Below are positions 1 to 13,930 of a stretch of 64,000 bases of DNA, piece after piece (the first letter of the stretch is position 1; each line of letters opens with the position of its first letter). Position numbers and translations under genes: made by a program. The stretch comes from Melanocharis versteri. Lineage: Eukaryota; Chordata; Aves; Passeriformes; Melanocharitidae. The notes under the pieces were generated by a model. The model did not search any database. It saw only the letters and a list, made by a program, of their open reading frames with translations, and was not told the origin of the DNA. The DNA lies in assembly GCA_013397845.1 (NCBI GenBank), contig VZTG01007226.1, positions 149,568 to 213,567 on the forward strand, written 5' to 3'.

Positions 1-52
1 GAGGGGGGAGGAGGGGGGCTGGAGTTGAGGGGGGAGGGCTGGGGAGGAGAGG
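1..52 (+). repeat. G-rich low-complexity tract, G-quadruplex-capable
   Basis: Three runs of six G plus runs of three and four G occur within about 52 bases on the + strand, separated by short loops. This fits the usual G4 pattern of four G-runs of three or more with short loops. The tract is cut by the window edge, so its full length is unknown. It is transcribed as part of an RREB1 intron. Confidence 0.6.
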
Positions 53-198
53 TGTCTACAGGGCACACCTTCATATAAGGTACTGTGCCAAGTGGCTCTT
101 CAGAGCTGCTTAATTTAAGATGTTTATAGTTCTTGCTGATATTTTACTGGCACTTCAGAAGGGGCGTTCAGTGAAAAAAAAATCATTGCTTTCTCCAG
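1..198 (+). other. RREB1: 3' end of an upstream RREB1 intron
   Basis: Noncoding sequence before the first exon in the window. It starts with a very G-rich stretch (about 1-52, several runs of three to six G) and ends with a pyrimidine-rich tract and CAG acceptor at 196-198. No other gene is visible. Confidence 0.85.
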
Positions 199-362
199 CA
201 TAACACTGACACTGGAGGGACAGACCATTCCTGCAGCATCTGTGGAAAGTCTCTGAGCTCAGCGAGCTCCCTTGATCGCCACATGCTGGTGCACTCAGGT
301 GAAAGGCCTTATAAATGTTCAGTATGTGGACAGTCCTTCACCACCAATGGAAACATGCACAG
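199..362 (+). CDS. RREB1: RREB1 coding exon: two zinc fingers (second one split)
   Basis: Internal exon, phase 0 at the start, ending with two bases of an Arg codon (AG|G). The acceptor is a pyrimidine tract plus CAG; the donor AG|GTGAGT is strong. It encodes the finger HSCSICGKS...LDRHMLVH (C-X2-C-X12-H-X3-H), the linker HSGERPYKC, and most of the next finger (YKCSVCGQSFTTNGNMHR), which is completed by the next exon. The sequence is nearly identical to the matching region of human RREB1. The start was chosen at 199 because the AG lies just before it and the frame is open from there; the first residues read HNTDTGGTDHS, against HTDTGGTDHS as I recall the human protein. Confidence 0.96.
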
Positions 363-2818
363 GTGAGTGCTGATCGTGTCCTAGGAGTTTGGAAAGGATT
401 ACAGCATAGGGGGCTGTTTTGTTTCCTTGGAGGGACTAGCAAGCTGACTGAAGACACTTGGGCAGGAAATGCGGAGCATCTGTGACCTACAAATATGGCA
501 TAACACACACTACAGCTACTAGGATGCTCAAGTAGTGGGAGGAAATCAGAACTGAGAACGGTCTTCTAGCTTTTTTTAAGTATTATCAAGAGTCCTAACA
601 GCTTTTTTTTTTTTTAGTAACAGTAGTAGTATGACAAGTGGATTTTTCTTAGGGGACAAAAATATATAGCCAAGCTATATAGGAGCTTCTAATTTTGTAG
701 CTTCAGAGTCGTGGATTCAAGTGGTGGTATTAGAATATCTGTGGTGTTCGTGGTGTTATATACTTAAGTATCCAAGTGCCATCATGAAGATGCCTCTTTG
801 GTATATTTGTCTTGTTTTTAAATACATACGTCGATATTTGTTTGCACTATAGACAACTTATTGCACTATACAACTGGCAAATTCTCTGTAGTACGAATTT
901 CCAAATGTTTCCTTTGTAGGGATGTAGCAATATGTACAGTTGTCAACTGGGGAAACAAAATGTTAAAACACATGGATTTTCCTTCCCCTCTGTCATCCCT
1001 TGATTCACTATTCATTTATTTGCATGGGTGGAACATCTCAGAGCTGATTAAGACTTCATGGATTCCCGCTTAGCTTTGGTCCCCGTATCAAACAGTTTAC
1101 AACCTACAAAGAAACTGCAGGACAGGTGGGGGAAAAGAATATTGCTTACAAGCAAAAAGGTGGGAGCGATGGTTACGAACTGGTTCTGTGTGGAAGGGAA
1201 GAGGTCTTCTTTCCCTGATTATTACCAGTAATTTTCCAAGCAGTGTGCTGTAGGTGGAATGAAAGGATGATTTTGATCACAGTAGGAAAGATAACATAGT
1301 CCTGCACAATGGGAGCAATACCTGTTTGCAGCATTACCTTTTCTGTGTCATTTTGTTTGTGTTAAACACTCAGATGAAAAGAGAGGGAATGCAGTTTTGT
1401 AATTCCGTATTTATTTAACATATAATTGATTGGAACTGGGGAGAGTTGGCAAGATAGATAAAAAATGAGAGGGGAAAAACACAAAGAGATACCGGCCTTG
1501 GGCACTGAATAAATCACACATCTGACTCATCTGACCAGAGGTGTTGTGAGCCACGTTTGCCGTGTTGGGTCATTACTCTGTGTGATGTGCAGAAGGCAGG
1601 GCCACTGCTGAGTTGCAGCTGATGCCACTGTCAGTGTCCAAGGGTGACTTCCAGTGGTGGAGCTCTGGGATGGTCAGTCACTTGTGTCTGGGCAGCTTGC
1701 TGAAGGACTGCTTGTGTGGCTTATTTGGGATTTTATTCACTGGGCATCTCCCATCCTCTCCTAGAAGCAGAAAAGGGAGGCTTCCCCTGAAGTTTGACTC
1801 CAGGCCTATGAGAGACTGATGTAGTCACCTTTGCTTATGCAGGTTTCCCCGTGTAGCAATTCCTAGCATGCTTTTGTAGCAAATTTATAGCCAGAATTGC
1901 CAGGCTTGGTGACTTGCCCAAAAGAAGTACAGATCAGAACCTTCTGATGAGAAGATAGTTTGGTTTTAAGTTTTTCTCTTAATGAGATGATGCCTGAAGT
2001 TACTAGGATGGAGTGCTGTATTTACTGCACTAAGAAGGACCTAAGTTCATGCAAGGAAAATCTTGATGTTAAAAGGGTTTTTTTCTGTCTGATAGGTGCC
2101 TGTCTGTTCTGTTAAGCTCCTTCTTGTGTAGGGCTGCCCTGCAGCAGCAGCAGCAAGCTGTTACTGAGCTTGGTATCTCTGCAACAAGTGACCCCAGACC
2201 CATGACAAGCAAATTCCTGAGCACACCGAAATATGCTGGTTCTGCTAAAGGAGAGTTGTGGTTGGCAGACTGTGCCTTCTGGTCTTTTTCAGTGAAAAAC
2301 CTTTTCTTGTTGCTGTAACCGACTGTGATATTGGATCTTGTTGCTGAAGGAAAGCATGAATGTGCAAGTAGGCAGATGAGGATAAATGCAAAGTGAAATC
2401 AAATTTTTAATCTGGTGCTGTGACATACTCAAAAGGAAGATGTTCATTTTGCCCACCAGTACCTCCTTCTGAAACAGGTATTTCTAGTCTAAGATGGCGT
2501 GAAGTAAATTTCTTTTTCAGGCATCTCAAACTTAGCTGTAGCATCATGTCCAATGGACTGTCAGTGCTGTGGCTGAACGCCTCTCACATCTCATTCAAGC
2601 TGCTCCTGCCTCAGGATTCCGGAGCAAGGACCTGTTTGCCAGGTCCTACCTCATGTGTAACTCCTGCAGGCCATGTCTGTGGTGGGGCCATGTCTGTTCT
2701 TCTGTACCAGCTAGATGATAGTACAAGTATATCTTTCTCTGCTTTTGTGTGTCTTTTATTGTTCTCTATTTTTGTGCTGTGGTATCTAAGTAGTGACAGA
2801 TGTATGTCCAAACCAGCC

Positions 2819-2839
2819 AAAAAAAAAAAAAAAAAAAAA
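2819..2839 (+). repeat. poly(A) run, A21
   Basis: Twenty-one consecutive A in an intron. No clear retrocopy lies upstream, and no flanking target-site duplication was evident, so it is best described as a homopolymer. Confidence 0.9.
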
Positions 2840-5800
2840 TTCTCATGTGCCCCTGGTAGCCAGCATGGTGGTATCTCTGGAGCATTGCACAGCATGGGGT
2901 CAGAAAGAGGAGTTACAGGTTTAGCAGAAACTTGTGATGTGCTGGTAAAGAATCAGTGTAACTTGTGAAGGTCCTGCAGGAGCCTCCCAGGATTTACTGC
3001 ATTTACACCAAATATGCTTAGTTCACGGGAGAGGAGTGAGGGAGAAGTTGGTCTGCTGGTATCTGAATGGGGGGAACATGTGTAGGCTTATGCCATGTAC
3101 ATCCTCTCTTCTCTTTCGCCCGCTCTGCCATGTTCTGGCTCTTATTTAGCCAGTGTAGCTTAGTCTATACTATTTTTAAATCCAGACTTTTAAAAGACCT
3201 TTTAGGGGAAAAAGTTTAATGGAATGATTTTGTCCAGGGAAGTACTGTGCCATGGAAGTGCTTTATTGCTGTTCCGTCACAGAATGAAATTTCTGATCCA
3301 TTTTTCGACCTCAAAGCAGCCACATCATTAGACATGCAGCTGAGTAGAGGAGGGAAGGAGATGAGTTTTGGTTGCTTTTTTGGCTTAGAAAATTATTACC
3401 AATGCTATTACACTCCCAAGTGCCCACCATCTCCACCAAAAGTATTTTTTCACCACCTTCACTTTAATAAGGGAGAAAAAAAACTCCAGAGCTCTTACTT
3501 GATGCTCTTTTGCATTACAGTAAAACTTCAGTGCAACAGACAAACTTTTTGTGGAGTGAGTGAGAACGCGGTTTCCTGCACATCTCTTCTTTGAGTTAGC
3601 ATAGCTGTGCTTGGGTGTTGCATGTACTCTTCACTTGTGAAATCGATGCTGGCCTTCCTGACTCCCACAATACATGCAACACTTCATTTGTAAATGAGTC
3701 ATAGCCTCTCACATGAAGACCCATTTCTTTTTGTTGTGCTCCTTGGCTCCTTGCCAACAAGTTGAATGGGCACAGCAAACTGAGGTGGAGGGGGAAGGTT
3801 CTCTTGTGCAATACTAGTAAGAAAAAGAGGTTAAAACCTGCTTCCTTTTCTGACCAGCATGACTCTTGGCCTGGATTTTCAACAGGGAACCTTGAGCCCA
3901 GGTTATCTCAGAAAACTCTCTTACAGGCTGCCAGGCAGTTCAGGAGTGACCCGAGCCTTCTGTGGGGACAGTCATGCTGGGAGTGAGCAAAGGTCTCTGG
4001 AGAGTGCTCAATGTCCAGAGCAAAAAGCTGATTTTCTCATTCTTCCTGATGTGCTGTCAGGCTGTCTGCTGCCATATCAGTGCTGCTCCTACCGTTTGTG
4101 GAGGGTTGGTGCAATCTGATGCAACTACTGGAAGATCTGTCAGTGCCTGGTATCAGCATCAGGAATTGCTCTGGAGAAGAAGACCTGGAGATGATGCTGA
4201 GTTTTTTAGAAATTTCTTTTTGACCAGTACCGGAAAGAGCAAGTCTTCTTAAAAATAGCAAGCCTTCAAGCATCAGGTGCTGATTATGGATTTGAGAGCA
4301 CTGTTTTCTTGGGGCTTTTTAAGAATTTGGAGGAAGGAGTTAGATCACAGTAGTTTTGAGTTCAACATTCCTGTAACTGGCACTGTAATGGTCAGTACAT
4401 AAGAAAATCTGCAATTTAGGGATACACCTTATCTTCACCCTTCTTTGCTAGAGTGACAGACCCTGTGGCTTTCTCTCAGTCACAGTAAATTAAAGTTGAA
4501 TACTCTTATCTCCATCAGGAGCATAAACTATATGGAGGGGAGGGGGGTGAATAAAGAGTTTCTGTAGCTCTGTGAGAGCTGGGGATTTCCAGTGCACTGT
4601 CTCCAGTCAAACGATTGCAACTACTAAAGGCTGTCCAAAGGTTTTCCATCTGTACTGTCATAGTAACTCCCTAGGGAGTTTATCTGTGGATAATCCCAAC
4701 TCTGAGGAGCCCTTTTGTGTCTAGACTCTGACACCAAATAGGAGGTTACAAGTCTCTTTACTCCATCTCTACCACTGCCTCTCTCCAAAATGCAGACGGA
4801 GGGGTTAGGCTGCTTCTGTGTTTGTAGTGGTGGTTTGTGGGCATTAGGAAGGGACCTTGAGATAGAGAAAAAAATTTTACTTGACTTACTGTGTTGCATT
4901 CAAGTAGAACATGCATCAGCCTTCAGTGGGAAGGGCGATGCCTCCACTTGCTCCAGAAGTGTTTCCTTTGGGGGTAGGATGCTTTGCCAGCAGTTCCCGT
5001 TCCGTTTCTGTGACTCAGGATAGTCCGTGTCTATCACTTTGAAGTCACATTTTCCTCCCTGCCAAAGACATGCTCTCCATGCAACTAGAAAATGTTAATG
5101 GGATATAAATGCCGAAAGGGAGGCGAGAAATGACCTTCCTGCCAGTATCCAGTGGGAAGCTATTAAAGGCTCTGTGGCAAGTCTGAAAAGAGTAAAGGGA
5201 TAATACATGTGTTTCAGGCACAGCTTCCCCAGTTTGGTAGATGAAGGAGCATTGTCCAAGGCTGGTTTTCTCCAGACTGTCCATATAAGTCTGGTAATAC
5301 AACCTAACCTGAAGTGTTTTGTTTGAAACCAAAATGTAGCAAGTATCTACCTTCTTTCTCTTCTTCCATTCCTTGCCCCATACATAACAAAATTATTCAG
5401 AATGGCTTTTTATTTATATCCTGCTTAGGTACTTGAGGGCTGTTTATGTACCAGCTCAGGAGCAGGTCTCAAAGTTCAGGGATTCTTTTTCTTTTTTTGG
5501 CACATGTGAAACATCACATGCAACAAGCACATGCAGAAGTCTTTGAAACTCAGATTGGAAGATCTGGATCGCAGAAGCTATGCTTTGAAGCATTCTTACA
5601 AAGGGTCCTATCAAAGAAGGTATTTCTTCTTTTAATTAAGAAGACACTTTCATTCTCAATCTTACTTTCAGTACTAGATAGTTTTCCCAAAGTTCTGATT
5701 TTAATACACTGTGGAGAGATAAACAGCTGGTTTTTTAATCAAGGTATGGTACTATTCTGATGTTCAAGTCTTTCTGAAACAGCACTTTATGTGTGCACCT

Positions 5801-6951
5801 GTGTGTTGCTGAGTGAGTTTCTTGAGAAAGACAGAAAATGCACATGCTGGAGGGTAATCTGTGAATTTTGATGTTTTAAACGCCCATCTTTGCTGGCACA
5901 TGAGGGGCGTACATGTCTGGAAGATTGTAATACACTGCTCAGAAAATGAGTGTTGGATCTTGATAAAGGCATAGGGGTTGAGATGCGTACACTTCAATGG
6001 TTTCCCTGCTCCCTTTAACAGGAGTCTGTGTGTCATGGGCAGGCATGTGTCCTCAAGATCTGGCCGAATCCATCCTCTCCCTGCATTCCACCTGTGAATC
6101 GCTCCCATGTTATTTATGGCGTTGGCCTGCTTCCAGCACGTTTTGTGTGCTTTGTGGGGTGCAGTGCAGTAACAATGCCCAGCCTCCAAGTACAAATAGG
6201 ATCTCTGTAGTCCAGCACGTGCAGGCTGGCATTTGCTTAAGATGGGAGTTCTGGAGGCAGAGCATAGCCAAATGCAATGAAGACCTTTTTTTCTTTCACA
6301 GAAGAGGAGAGGAACTGCCTTATTACTACCTGGTTTGCTTTCTGGTGGTTTGCAAGTGGAAATTTGGTGTAGCTTTGAAAAACTGAACTTACAAGATCTT
6401 GAAACTAAAAACAAATAGCCAAGGAGCTTGCCACACAGAAAATGATTGACACTTCACACGTGTGAAAAGGCTGTCTCTCATTGTCTTGCACAATAGAAAT
6501 GTCTCTTTGGTCATCTCCTAAGGAGCTTTTATTTCAGTATAGTAATTGGTAAGCAGTGCTCTTAAATATTAAGAACCAGGCTGTATTGCAGGCTTTTAAA
6601 TCCATTCCTTATATGTGGGGGGATGATTTAACCACTGTCAGCATGCTAGTGAAAGATAAGCTTCAGCAAATGCAAGTGCCCTAATTCTTCAGCAGGGATA
6701 ATGAACACAAAGGACTAATTTCTGCTTCTAGTAATTGATGACTGTAGTTGTGGGATGCAGGTGAGATGTGATAGCTGTTTCGGTTTTCTTTGCAGTTAAA
6801 AAATGTTTGTTACATTTTTTGCTAGTACATTTTGTAAATAAGGGTGGGGAAAGGAGGGAAGCTTTTTGGTCTCTCTCCTGTCAGCAGATAATATCCAGAA
6901 TATGTGTTCGGTATTATGCTGGGACCCCTGTGTTTTGAAGACGGTTAAATT

Positions 6952-6994
6952 AGAAAGAAAGAGAGAGAGAGAGAAAGAAAGAAAGCAAGCAAGC
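6952..6994 (+). repeat. GAAA/GA purine microsatellite
   Basis: A run of GAAA units interrupted by a (GA)n stretch and ending in GAAAGCAAGCAAGC. Simple sequence in an intron. Confidence 0.85.
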
Positions 6995-9473
6995 CTTTTC
7001 AACAACAATATGGCAGTAAGAGAAGAGTCTCTTTCTCTGTGAGTTTGATTTGAATTAGAAGACTATGGTATTTTTAATTGTCCCAGGAAGAAACTTTTGT
7101 CTGTCTCATTGTTGCTGAGTAGATTTACTTCCAGAAAGACTATATATAAGCTTTTATTTAATTCACATGACTATAGGGTGCTCAAAAAAAAAATCTCCAC
7201 CAGTATCTCTAGCAGTAAAAGACTCTGGATGACCTCTTGTGCCACAGAACCTCTGTGAGCCCTCGGAGCTGAAAGGAGATGCCTTGATTTCAGATGTGTT
7301 ACATGCTGCTTGTAGGCTTGGACAGTGTCCCCCTTCAGTTATCATTAAAGAACAGCAAAGGAAGTTAACACAAAAACATGAATGCTGAGATCTGATTAGA
7401 ATCAAGCGAAGCAAGGAAGTGCAGAGTTAAGATTTATATGCAGACCTTAATTAGCTCCATTGTTCTTGAGAACCTAAGCGTACACAATGAGGAGCGTTAT
7501 ACTTGCATCTCCAGAGCTCCTCAGTACCTAAACATAAGAAAGACTTCAGTGTGCTTTTCAGTCCTAGATTTTGTGTGTGTGTTCTCTTTAAGCAATAGCA
7601 ACGTCTAATCTTGTGCATTGTAAGGTTGTGGATTCTTATGTTTTGGTTTTCTGCAGGCAAAAAAAGGGGACACTCTTAATGAGTTTAGGTTTCTGGTGTG
7701 ATTTGTGTCGAGGAGAAGGTGGTCTGCTGTGGCAGGGTAATGCTGCCCTCCTCACGGGCAGTAACATAAATCTCCCGTATAACAGAGTGAATTGAGCGTA
7801 GCTTAGTGCTGCTTTGTTACCCATGTCACAGTTCAAATAAGCACAAGCCACTTGACAGATTAGACTGTAGTCACAGAGCACATGGTAGTGCAAGACCTTG
7901 ATCTTTCCACATAAGTACCCTTTCAGGAGTATCACCTCCTCTGAAGGTCTAGTATTCTCAGGGATATTTCCTCCCCTTCTCACCTTGAAGAGCTACAAAA
8001 TAAATACAAGCCTTAACTTAGCAAGCACTAGAAAATCCAGGCGATCTTTGCGAGGAGTTGAGGTGCTTTTAGTCCTCTGCCATAAACCTGACATGTGATT
8101 CTTGTGGACATGTTAGCTCTCAAGGTTAACAAATAACGTGTTGTTTTGTTCGCTTCTTGGTTGGTCGTTTGTCTTACAGCTTGTAGTTCGGTTGGGTGAT
8201 TCTGTGTAGAAAATGCTGGTGGTGAGAAAGTTTGCTGAGAGAGTTTGTATGTTAAGGTAATCTTTGTTCAGCCTGTTGTGCATGCCCATCAGAAATACTT
8301 ACATCACTTCTCTTATGAACATGTATTCCCTGTCCTCCTATCCTCTGAAAAGATTCCTGGGCCAAGCACCCATGAGAATGAGGAAAAAGTCTATCACAAA
8401 CTGCATTTGTGGTTGCTGTCATTCCACCTTTAATGTATGTCTTTCAGCTTTACCTTTTTCCCCCCAGTATCTAACCTGCTCAACCTGTTCTAGTACAGCA
8501 TGCTGGAACCAGCAAACTGCAGAACATACCCCCTCTCAGGGTCAGCAAGTTTTTTCCTCTTTCTTTCCTCCCCTCTTTTAAAAATAGGCTATTCCATAAC
8601 AGTAGATTGACAGCATTTGGGGAAGCTTCTGTAGCTGTTAAAAAAACATTGTAAGTAAAGTGAGGGTAAGCTTGTCGTTTGGACTTGGCCAGATCCTTTC
8701 ACTCAGGTTGTTGAACTATGATGCTCATATGCACGATGTACATAGCTTAGGCAAAGACACAGTCTTTAAAGTAGTAATGTCATGATACAGCTGCTAAATA
8801 GCACACAATATACAAATACTGCTTTCTGTTTCTTGCGGGTATCTATAGATATGCTGAATTCTTCAGGCTGGTCTCTTAGCTGAAGTTTGCTAAACACTCT
8901 CTGTGATTTTTTTGTAAATCCTCAGATTCAGCTTTCCAGTGCTGACTCCTGTGGAAAAATATCTTGAAACAGAGGTGTACAGCTTATGTGTGGCTCATTT
9001 TTTATGCCAAGACACTTCAGTGGTAGCTTTTTTGACAGTTTCAGACAGGCGGTAGAGAGAGCAAGGTGACAATTGTTCATGGACTGAATGAATTTCCCTT
9101 GAGGGCTGAAGTTCTCACACTCCTGTAAAGTAGCACAGGTCATGCAGGGGCTTCTGTTTCCAGCTTGACTAAACAGACATGTAACAAGATGTGAAACCTT
9201 TTCCTAGTGCTTCCCTCCTCAGCAAGGGAATGCTGTGAGGAAGGAGGACCACATGTTCAGGAACAGGAGAGGAAATGGGCTGAGCACGTGAAACCTCTTT
9301 CTCTAGAATGCCGTCCTCAGCGCTGGGAAGTTTGCAGTTTGTGTGTGTGCAGTGATAACCTTTTACTTCCTTGCCCCTTGAGATACTTGGTGGCTGCTGA
9401 TACCGGGGTAATGTGGAGACCGTGCTTTTAAGGAAGATGTGCTTCCCTTATCTTGTGCAGCTTCCCGGCCTGC

Positions 9474-9480
9474 GTGTGTC

Positions 9481-9511
<31 letters not shown>
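9474..9511 (+). repeat. (TG)n microsatellite
   Basis: Near-perfect TG repeats interrupted by TC and TTT. Length polymorphism is likely. Confidence 0.9.
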
Positions 9512-10899
9512 CGGGCAGAGATACTCTGCTCCATCTGCACGGCGTCCCCAGCAGTGCTGTGGCCGTCTGCTTTTTCCTTCTTGAGCTGTGTGACGCAGCA
9601 AGTTGTTGTGTGCTGTGCCGTGAGGATTGCTCAACAGTGGAGTGTGAGAGGGAACCGACAGCAAGAGGGCTTTGCCTGGTTCTGGGAAGTAGCTGGGCCT
9701 TATGTTTGCTTGGTTAAGAAAGGGGTGTGGTTCTGGAGGGGAGGCAGGACATACCTAAGACTTCTTCGACTGTGTTTGCTCTTCAGGATAAATCTTTTCC
9801 CTGTTGTGATATACTTTCTCTAATTTCCTCTTTTTTTTTCTCTCTTGTTTTTTCCCCTGTTACTAAAATGTAAAATGGTTTTAATTGTCCTTACCTTCTA
9901 ATAACACTTGTTTTCTTTAAACATGAAGTTTCCCGAAAAATCAGCAGTAAAGTAACTGAATAAGGTTATATAGTGTGGTAACTAAAGGACATGCCTGAAA
10001 ACCACAAATCTCCAAAAAGATTGAAGGAAATGGTTCAGAATGGCCCAGGCCAGATTCTTGGTACACTTTAAAAAATATTACTTCTGCTTAATTTTATTGT
10101 TGTTAATACATTTTTTTCTCCAAGCTTAAGGAAGTACGATGGCCTGAGAAGGATCTTGTTTAATAAAGGAGGATCTTGTCCTATATAAAAGTTTCTTATG
10201 TCTTGGAAGTCTCCTTGCAGTGTTTGGCATTGTTAATTTAGGTCTGCTCTGAACATAATGCAAACTCTGTGTGACAGCTTGGTGAAGTGGTACTGGGAAG
10301 CTCACACTGCATTTCCTCCTCTTTTGCCCTCCCTTACACCGGGATTGATGCAAACTGCTTTCTTCTGCAGTCCTTTGGGAAACTTTGCTTTGGAGACATG
10401 GTTTGAATCACTTCCCTGTCACAGCATCATCAGGCAAATATTTGTCTCCCTTTTTTTCCTTTGAGGTGTTCTGACAACATTGCTGTTAGGGAATAGGAGT
10501 AACTTCGAGCCAAGCTGGGAATGCAGTTGTATCAATTTCAGCCTGTTTGAACTTGCTGAGTCTGTGCTGCAAGTAGTTGCTTAAATGTGAATACAGCATA
10601 ATTATTCAGAAGTGGTACCCCCCCTTGTTGGATTTGTAGATCATTATCTTTCCTCTCACTCACGCTTACAACTTGCCTTTATTCACAGCAAAGCAAAATT
10701 TTTCTCTAGGATAAAAATACAGAATGCTCTGTGTGCATGTGTGTGTATCACATATCCTTAGGTATCATGTATTGGCAGCTGCGTGGCACTGGCTAACTTT
10801 GCAGACTGTCCCAGTAGCACCGAAAAGCGATTTGAAATCCGTCATCTCAATTTAATCATTGGTGGCTTTTTCAGCCTTAGCACACGCAGCCAGTCTTGG

Positions 10900-11350
10900 T
10901 GGATCTGAATAATGGCACTTCTGTCATCCCAATGATGCCGTCTGCCGGGAGAACCTCACTGCCCAGGAGCCAGGCGGTGCGGCAGCCGCTCTGAGCTGGG
11001 GAGGACGCTGAGGGCATGTCAGTGTGGCACCTTGGGCACCTGGGGGATGCCGAGGGGGTGGCTGCACCCGTGTGCTGCCACACGCTGCTCTGTGGGGAGG
11101 CTCCCCAGGGCCACCTTAGCCTTGGCAGACAATAATAAGCGCTAGAGACTCCATGTGGATAATGAGGTGTGCCGCCATGCTGGCAGGATGGCAGTGCCTG
11201 GCTGCCATGGGGAGCGCTAGCAGGGGGATCTCCTGCTGGGCCTGCTTGCAGACATGCGGCTTAAACGAGTCAGGGCACCCCAATCTGATCCTCCCTGGGA
11301 CCTGTTCGCCCCGCCCTGCCCTTTCCCTGCATGCGCTGCAGACTTTCCTA
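10900..11350. other. GC-rich intronic stretch
   Basis: This part of the intron is clearly richer in G+C and CpG than its surroundings (for example GGCGGTGCGGCAGCCGC near 10973-10989, and two AGCGCTAG sites near 11139 and 11213). No exon with splice sites and no recognisable protein is visible. It could be a regulatory element or just compositional variation. Confidence 0.3.
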
Positions 11351-13913
11351 CCAGCATAGCCATGGAGACCTCTTGCTGCTCAGCTTCCTTTGGTTTGTCC
11401 CGTGCTAGGGTTCAACGCTGGTTACCACGAGAGTATATGGGGGTGCTTGGAATTTCTTTTGAAAGAGAAAGTCCCCACAGTTTTAAGAGGGAGATTCCCA
11501 TGTGATTGGGATTTTGGTATTTGATTGTCTCTTGACTTGCTGTGAAGTGTGTGTGCATGTCTGATGGCTTTTTGGGCCATTTTTGGCTTTTTTTGAGGAT
11601 ACAAATACTAAACAAGCCAAAAAGAGAAGACAAACAGAAACTTGTCCTAGTACAGATCATGTCTGACTTGCAAAATTACCTGCATCTTTTTGGTTCCTGT
11701 GATTACAACTGGCAAGGGCTGAGTGTATTGCTCTCTTAAGTGGGTGATGTTGGTAATTAACACTGGAAATACATTGTCAATACAGATTCTCTACATGTTT
11801 TAACAAACAAACTACTGACTAAACTCTTTAACCCAAGGGCATAATGTTATTGCACTTTTGACTTGAGTTTCAGTCATATTCACGAGACTCTTAAGGAGGG
11901 ACTTAGCAGCAGGGTATTAAACGATTGTTCCTAAAAATACTGCTGCTTCACTTTCTCTTTGTGTAGGATTTACTTCCTGTATATATCAGATGGCAGGAGC
12001 TTTGAAGAGAAGTTCCCTGTGTTTTCCTACATTTCTAGACAACTTGGGCTAAAGTATCATTTTTTTAGAAGAATGCAACAAAAACAGTGACAAAAATAAC
12101 ATGACGTAGAAATATCTGAAAAGAGATGTTACTAGTGTAATTTTAAATGCTGTCTTCTCTTTCTTTATGAGACATTTTTCATTTCATGAGGACTGAAGAA
12201 CATCGTGGTCCAAATTTCAATTTATCTTGGATGCATCCTGCACTCCTGTTCATTCTGATACAATGGCCCTAAGTCGAGGCTTTAACAAAGCCGACTATTT
12301 TTTTCTAAAAAGAGATGTTTGGTCATTTTCTGAAGGGTAGACTTTTTTTTTTTTAAATATTGAAAAGGGATTTTATGGCTCTTTGGAGTTTGTTTACTGT
12401 TATTTGGGAGGAGCAATGTAAATGAAAGATCTTGAGACGCAAAACAGTGAAAGACATAAAGCAATTGAATCAGCTAAATTGTACTGACTAGCTTAGTCCT
12501 TCCCAGACTAGCTTGGGAACTTGAGTAATTCATTTTGTTGTAAGGGGAAAAACAAAGCGTATTGTAAATAAGGTGAAGGGTGGAAAGCACTGATTTTTAT
12601 TCTTTGTCTTTGATTTGAATGATTGGATATGTGGCTTCCTTGTCTTCAGATAAGCATCAGATGTATGAGGATTTTCCACTTGGTTTTGATACCAAACTGC
12701 CTAGAAATCACGAGGGAGATGAGGAATAATCATGTGCAATACAGTAGAGTATAGGGTACATCTAGTGGTAAAGTGGAGAAACTCATAATAATATGTGGGA
12801 TATGAAGCCAGAACCTGAACTTGATACTGTCAGATGATCTCTCTGGACTGATAATGCCCGGATTCATTGGCCTCCCCACCGCGTTTCCACAGACGTGAGG
12901 GAGGAGGAGGGTGTTTATACATACACTGGATTCTGTGCTCAAGAATTAATCTTGATATAGATGCTGGGACTTTCCCAACCAGGCCTCAGTGAAATTGCTT
13001 GCTGCTCCCCCTCTGGACATGCTGCTCCTTCTAATCAGACCTACCTGGCATAAACCTCTCTTGACTGAAAGCCAGCAGTGCTTGCACTGCCATAGTTATA
13101 AGGGAGAGGCTTAACCCTGAACCCTGCTCAGTGGCTGCAAATGCACCCTTTTGTTCCATGCCTTCCTTTTGCCTGGGCCTCCAAGCCAGACAGGCCTTTT
13201 TTCTTTGGGACCCGAAGCACAACAGGAGGCATGGAAACTCAAGGTGCAGCTACAGTGTGCTTTTTGCTCCCCAGATTTAAGAGGTGAGGGATTCCCACGA
13301 ATGCTGAGGGATGATTTCTATCCGAGAGCCAAAGTGTTGCTGATCAGGTTATCTGCATGCAAAGCAGAAGCTCCTGGTTTTGTTCATAATTCAGTGGGAC
13401 CTGGAGCCAGGAGCAGCTGCATCTTGCAGTTGCCTCCTTCAGGATGCTTTGGCTGCTCATTCTAGCCTTGAGCCAGCCAGTCAAAACCTGCCCACGTTCT
13501 GGTTTTGGCATTGAAGCTGTAGGCTGCCCTGTTTCGAGACCTCCAGAAAGCTTATACGATCAACATGCAAATCCCTTTGGCATTAAGAAAATACACCAGC
13601 TCTTTTTAAAGATGTGGTAAAGACTGGGATGTGACCAGCAGGAGCTGCATGTCACTTCAGCAGGACACATGCTCCCCCGCCCTCCCCATGAGTCACCTCC
13701 CATAGACACTGTTCCAGCACCATCCGCAAGAGAAAAAGGAAAAAGGCACTTGAGTTCTACATTTGCCTGTTACTACAGAAGTCTGTTCTTCAATGCAAAG
13801 TAGCAAAATATTCACTTGCTGCTGTTCTGGTGGAATAGTCACCCTTCTGAAATCATGCTCTGCATTTACAGCGTGGGGCTGGAAACTTTTTCTGCCCATT
13901 TGTCTTAAAAAAG

Positions 13914-13930
13914 AAAAAAAAAAAAAAAAA
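13914..13930 (+). repeat. poly(A) run, A17
   Basis: Homopolymer run following AAAAAAG. Simple sequence. Confidence 0.85.

Noticed and set aside
2420..2968. 182-codon + strand frame running through the A21 tract, considered as a retrocopy
   Set aside because: Not similar to any protein I recognise, and no target-site duplication around the A-run. The lysine run is just the homopolymer.
5764..6414. 216-codon open frame on the minus strand, the longest outside the RREB1 exons
   Set aside because: No recognisable domain, mixed composition, no splice or promoter context; two other frames over the same bases are also open. Treated as chance.
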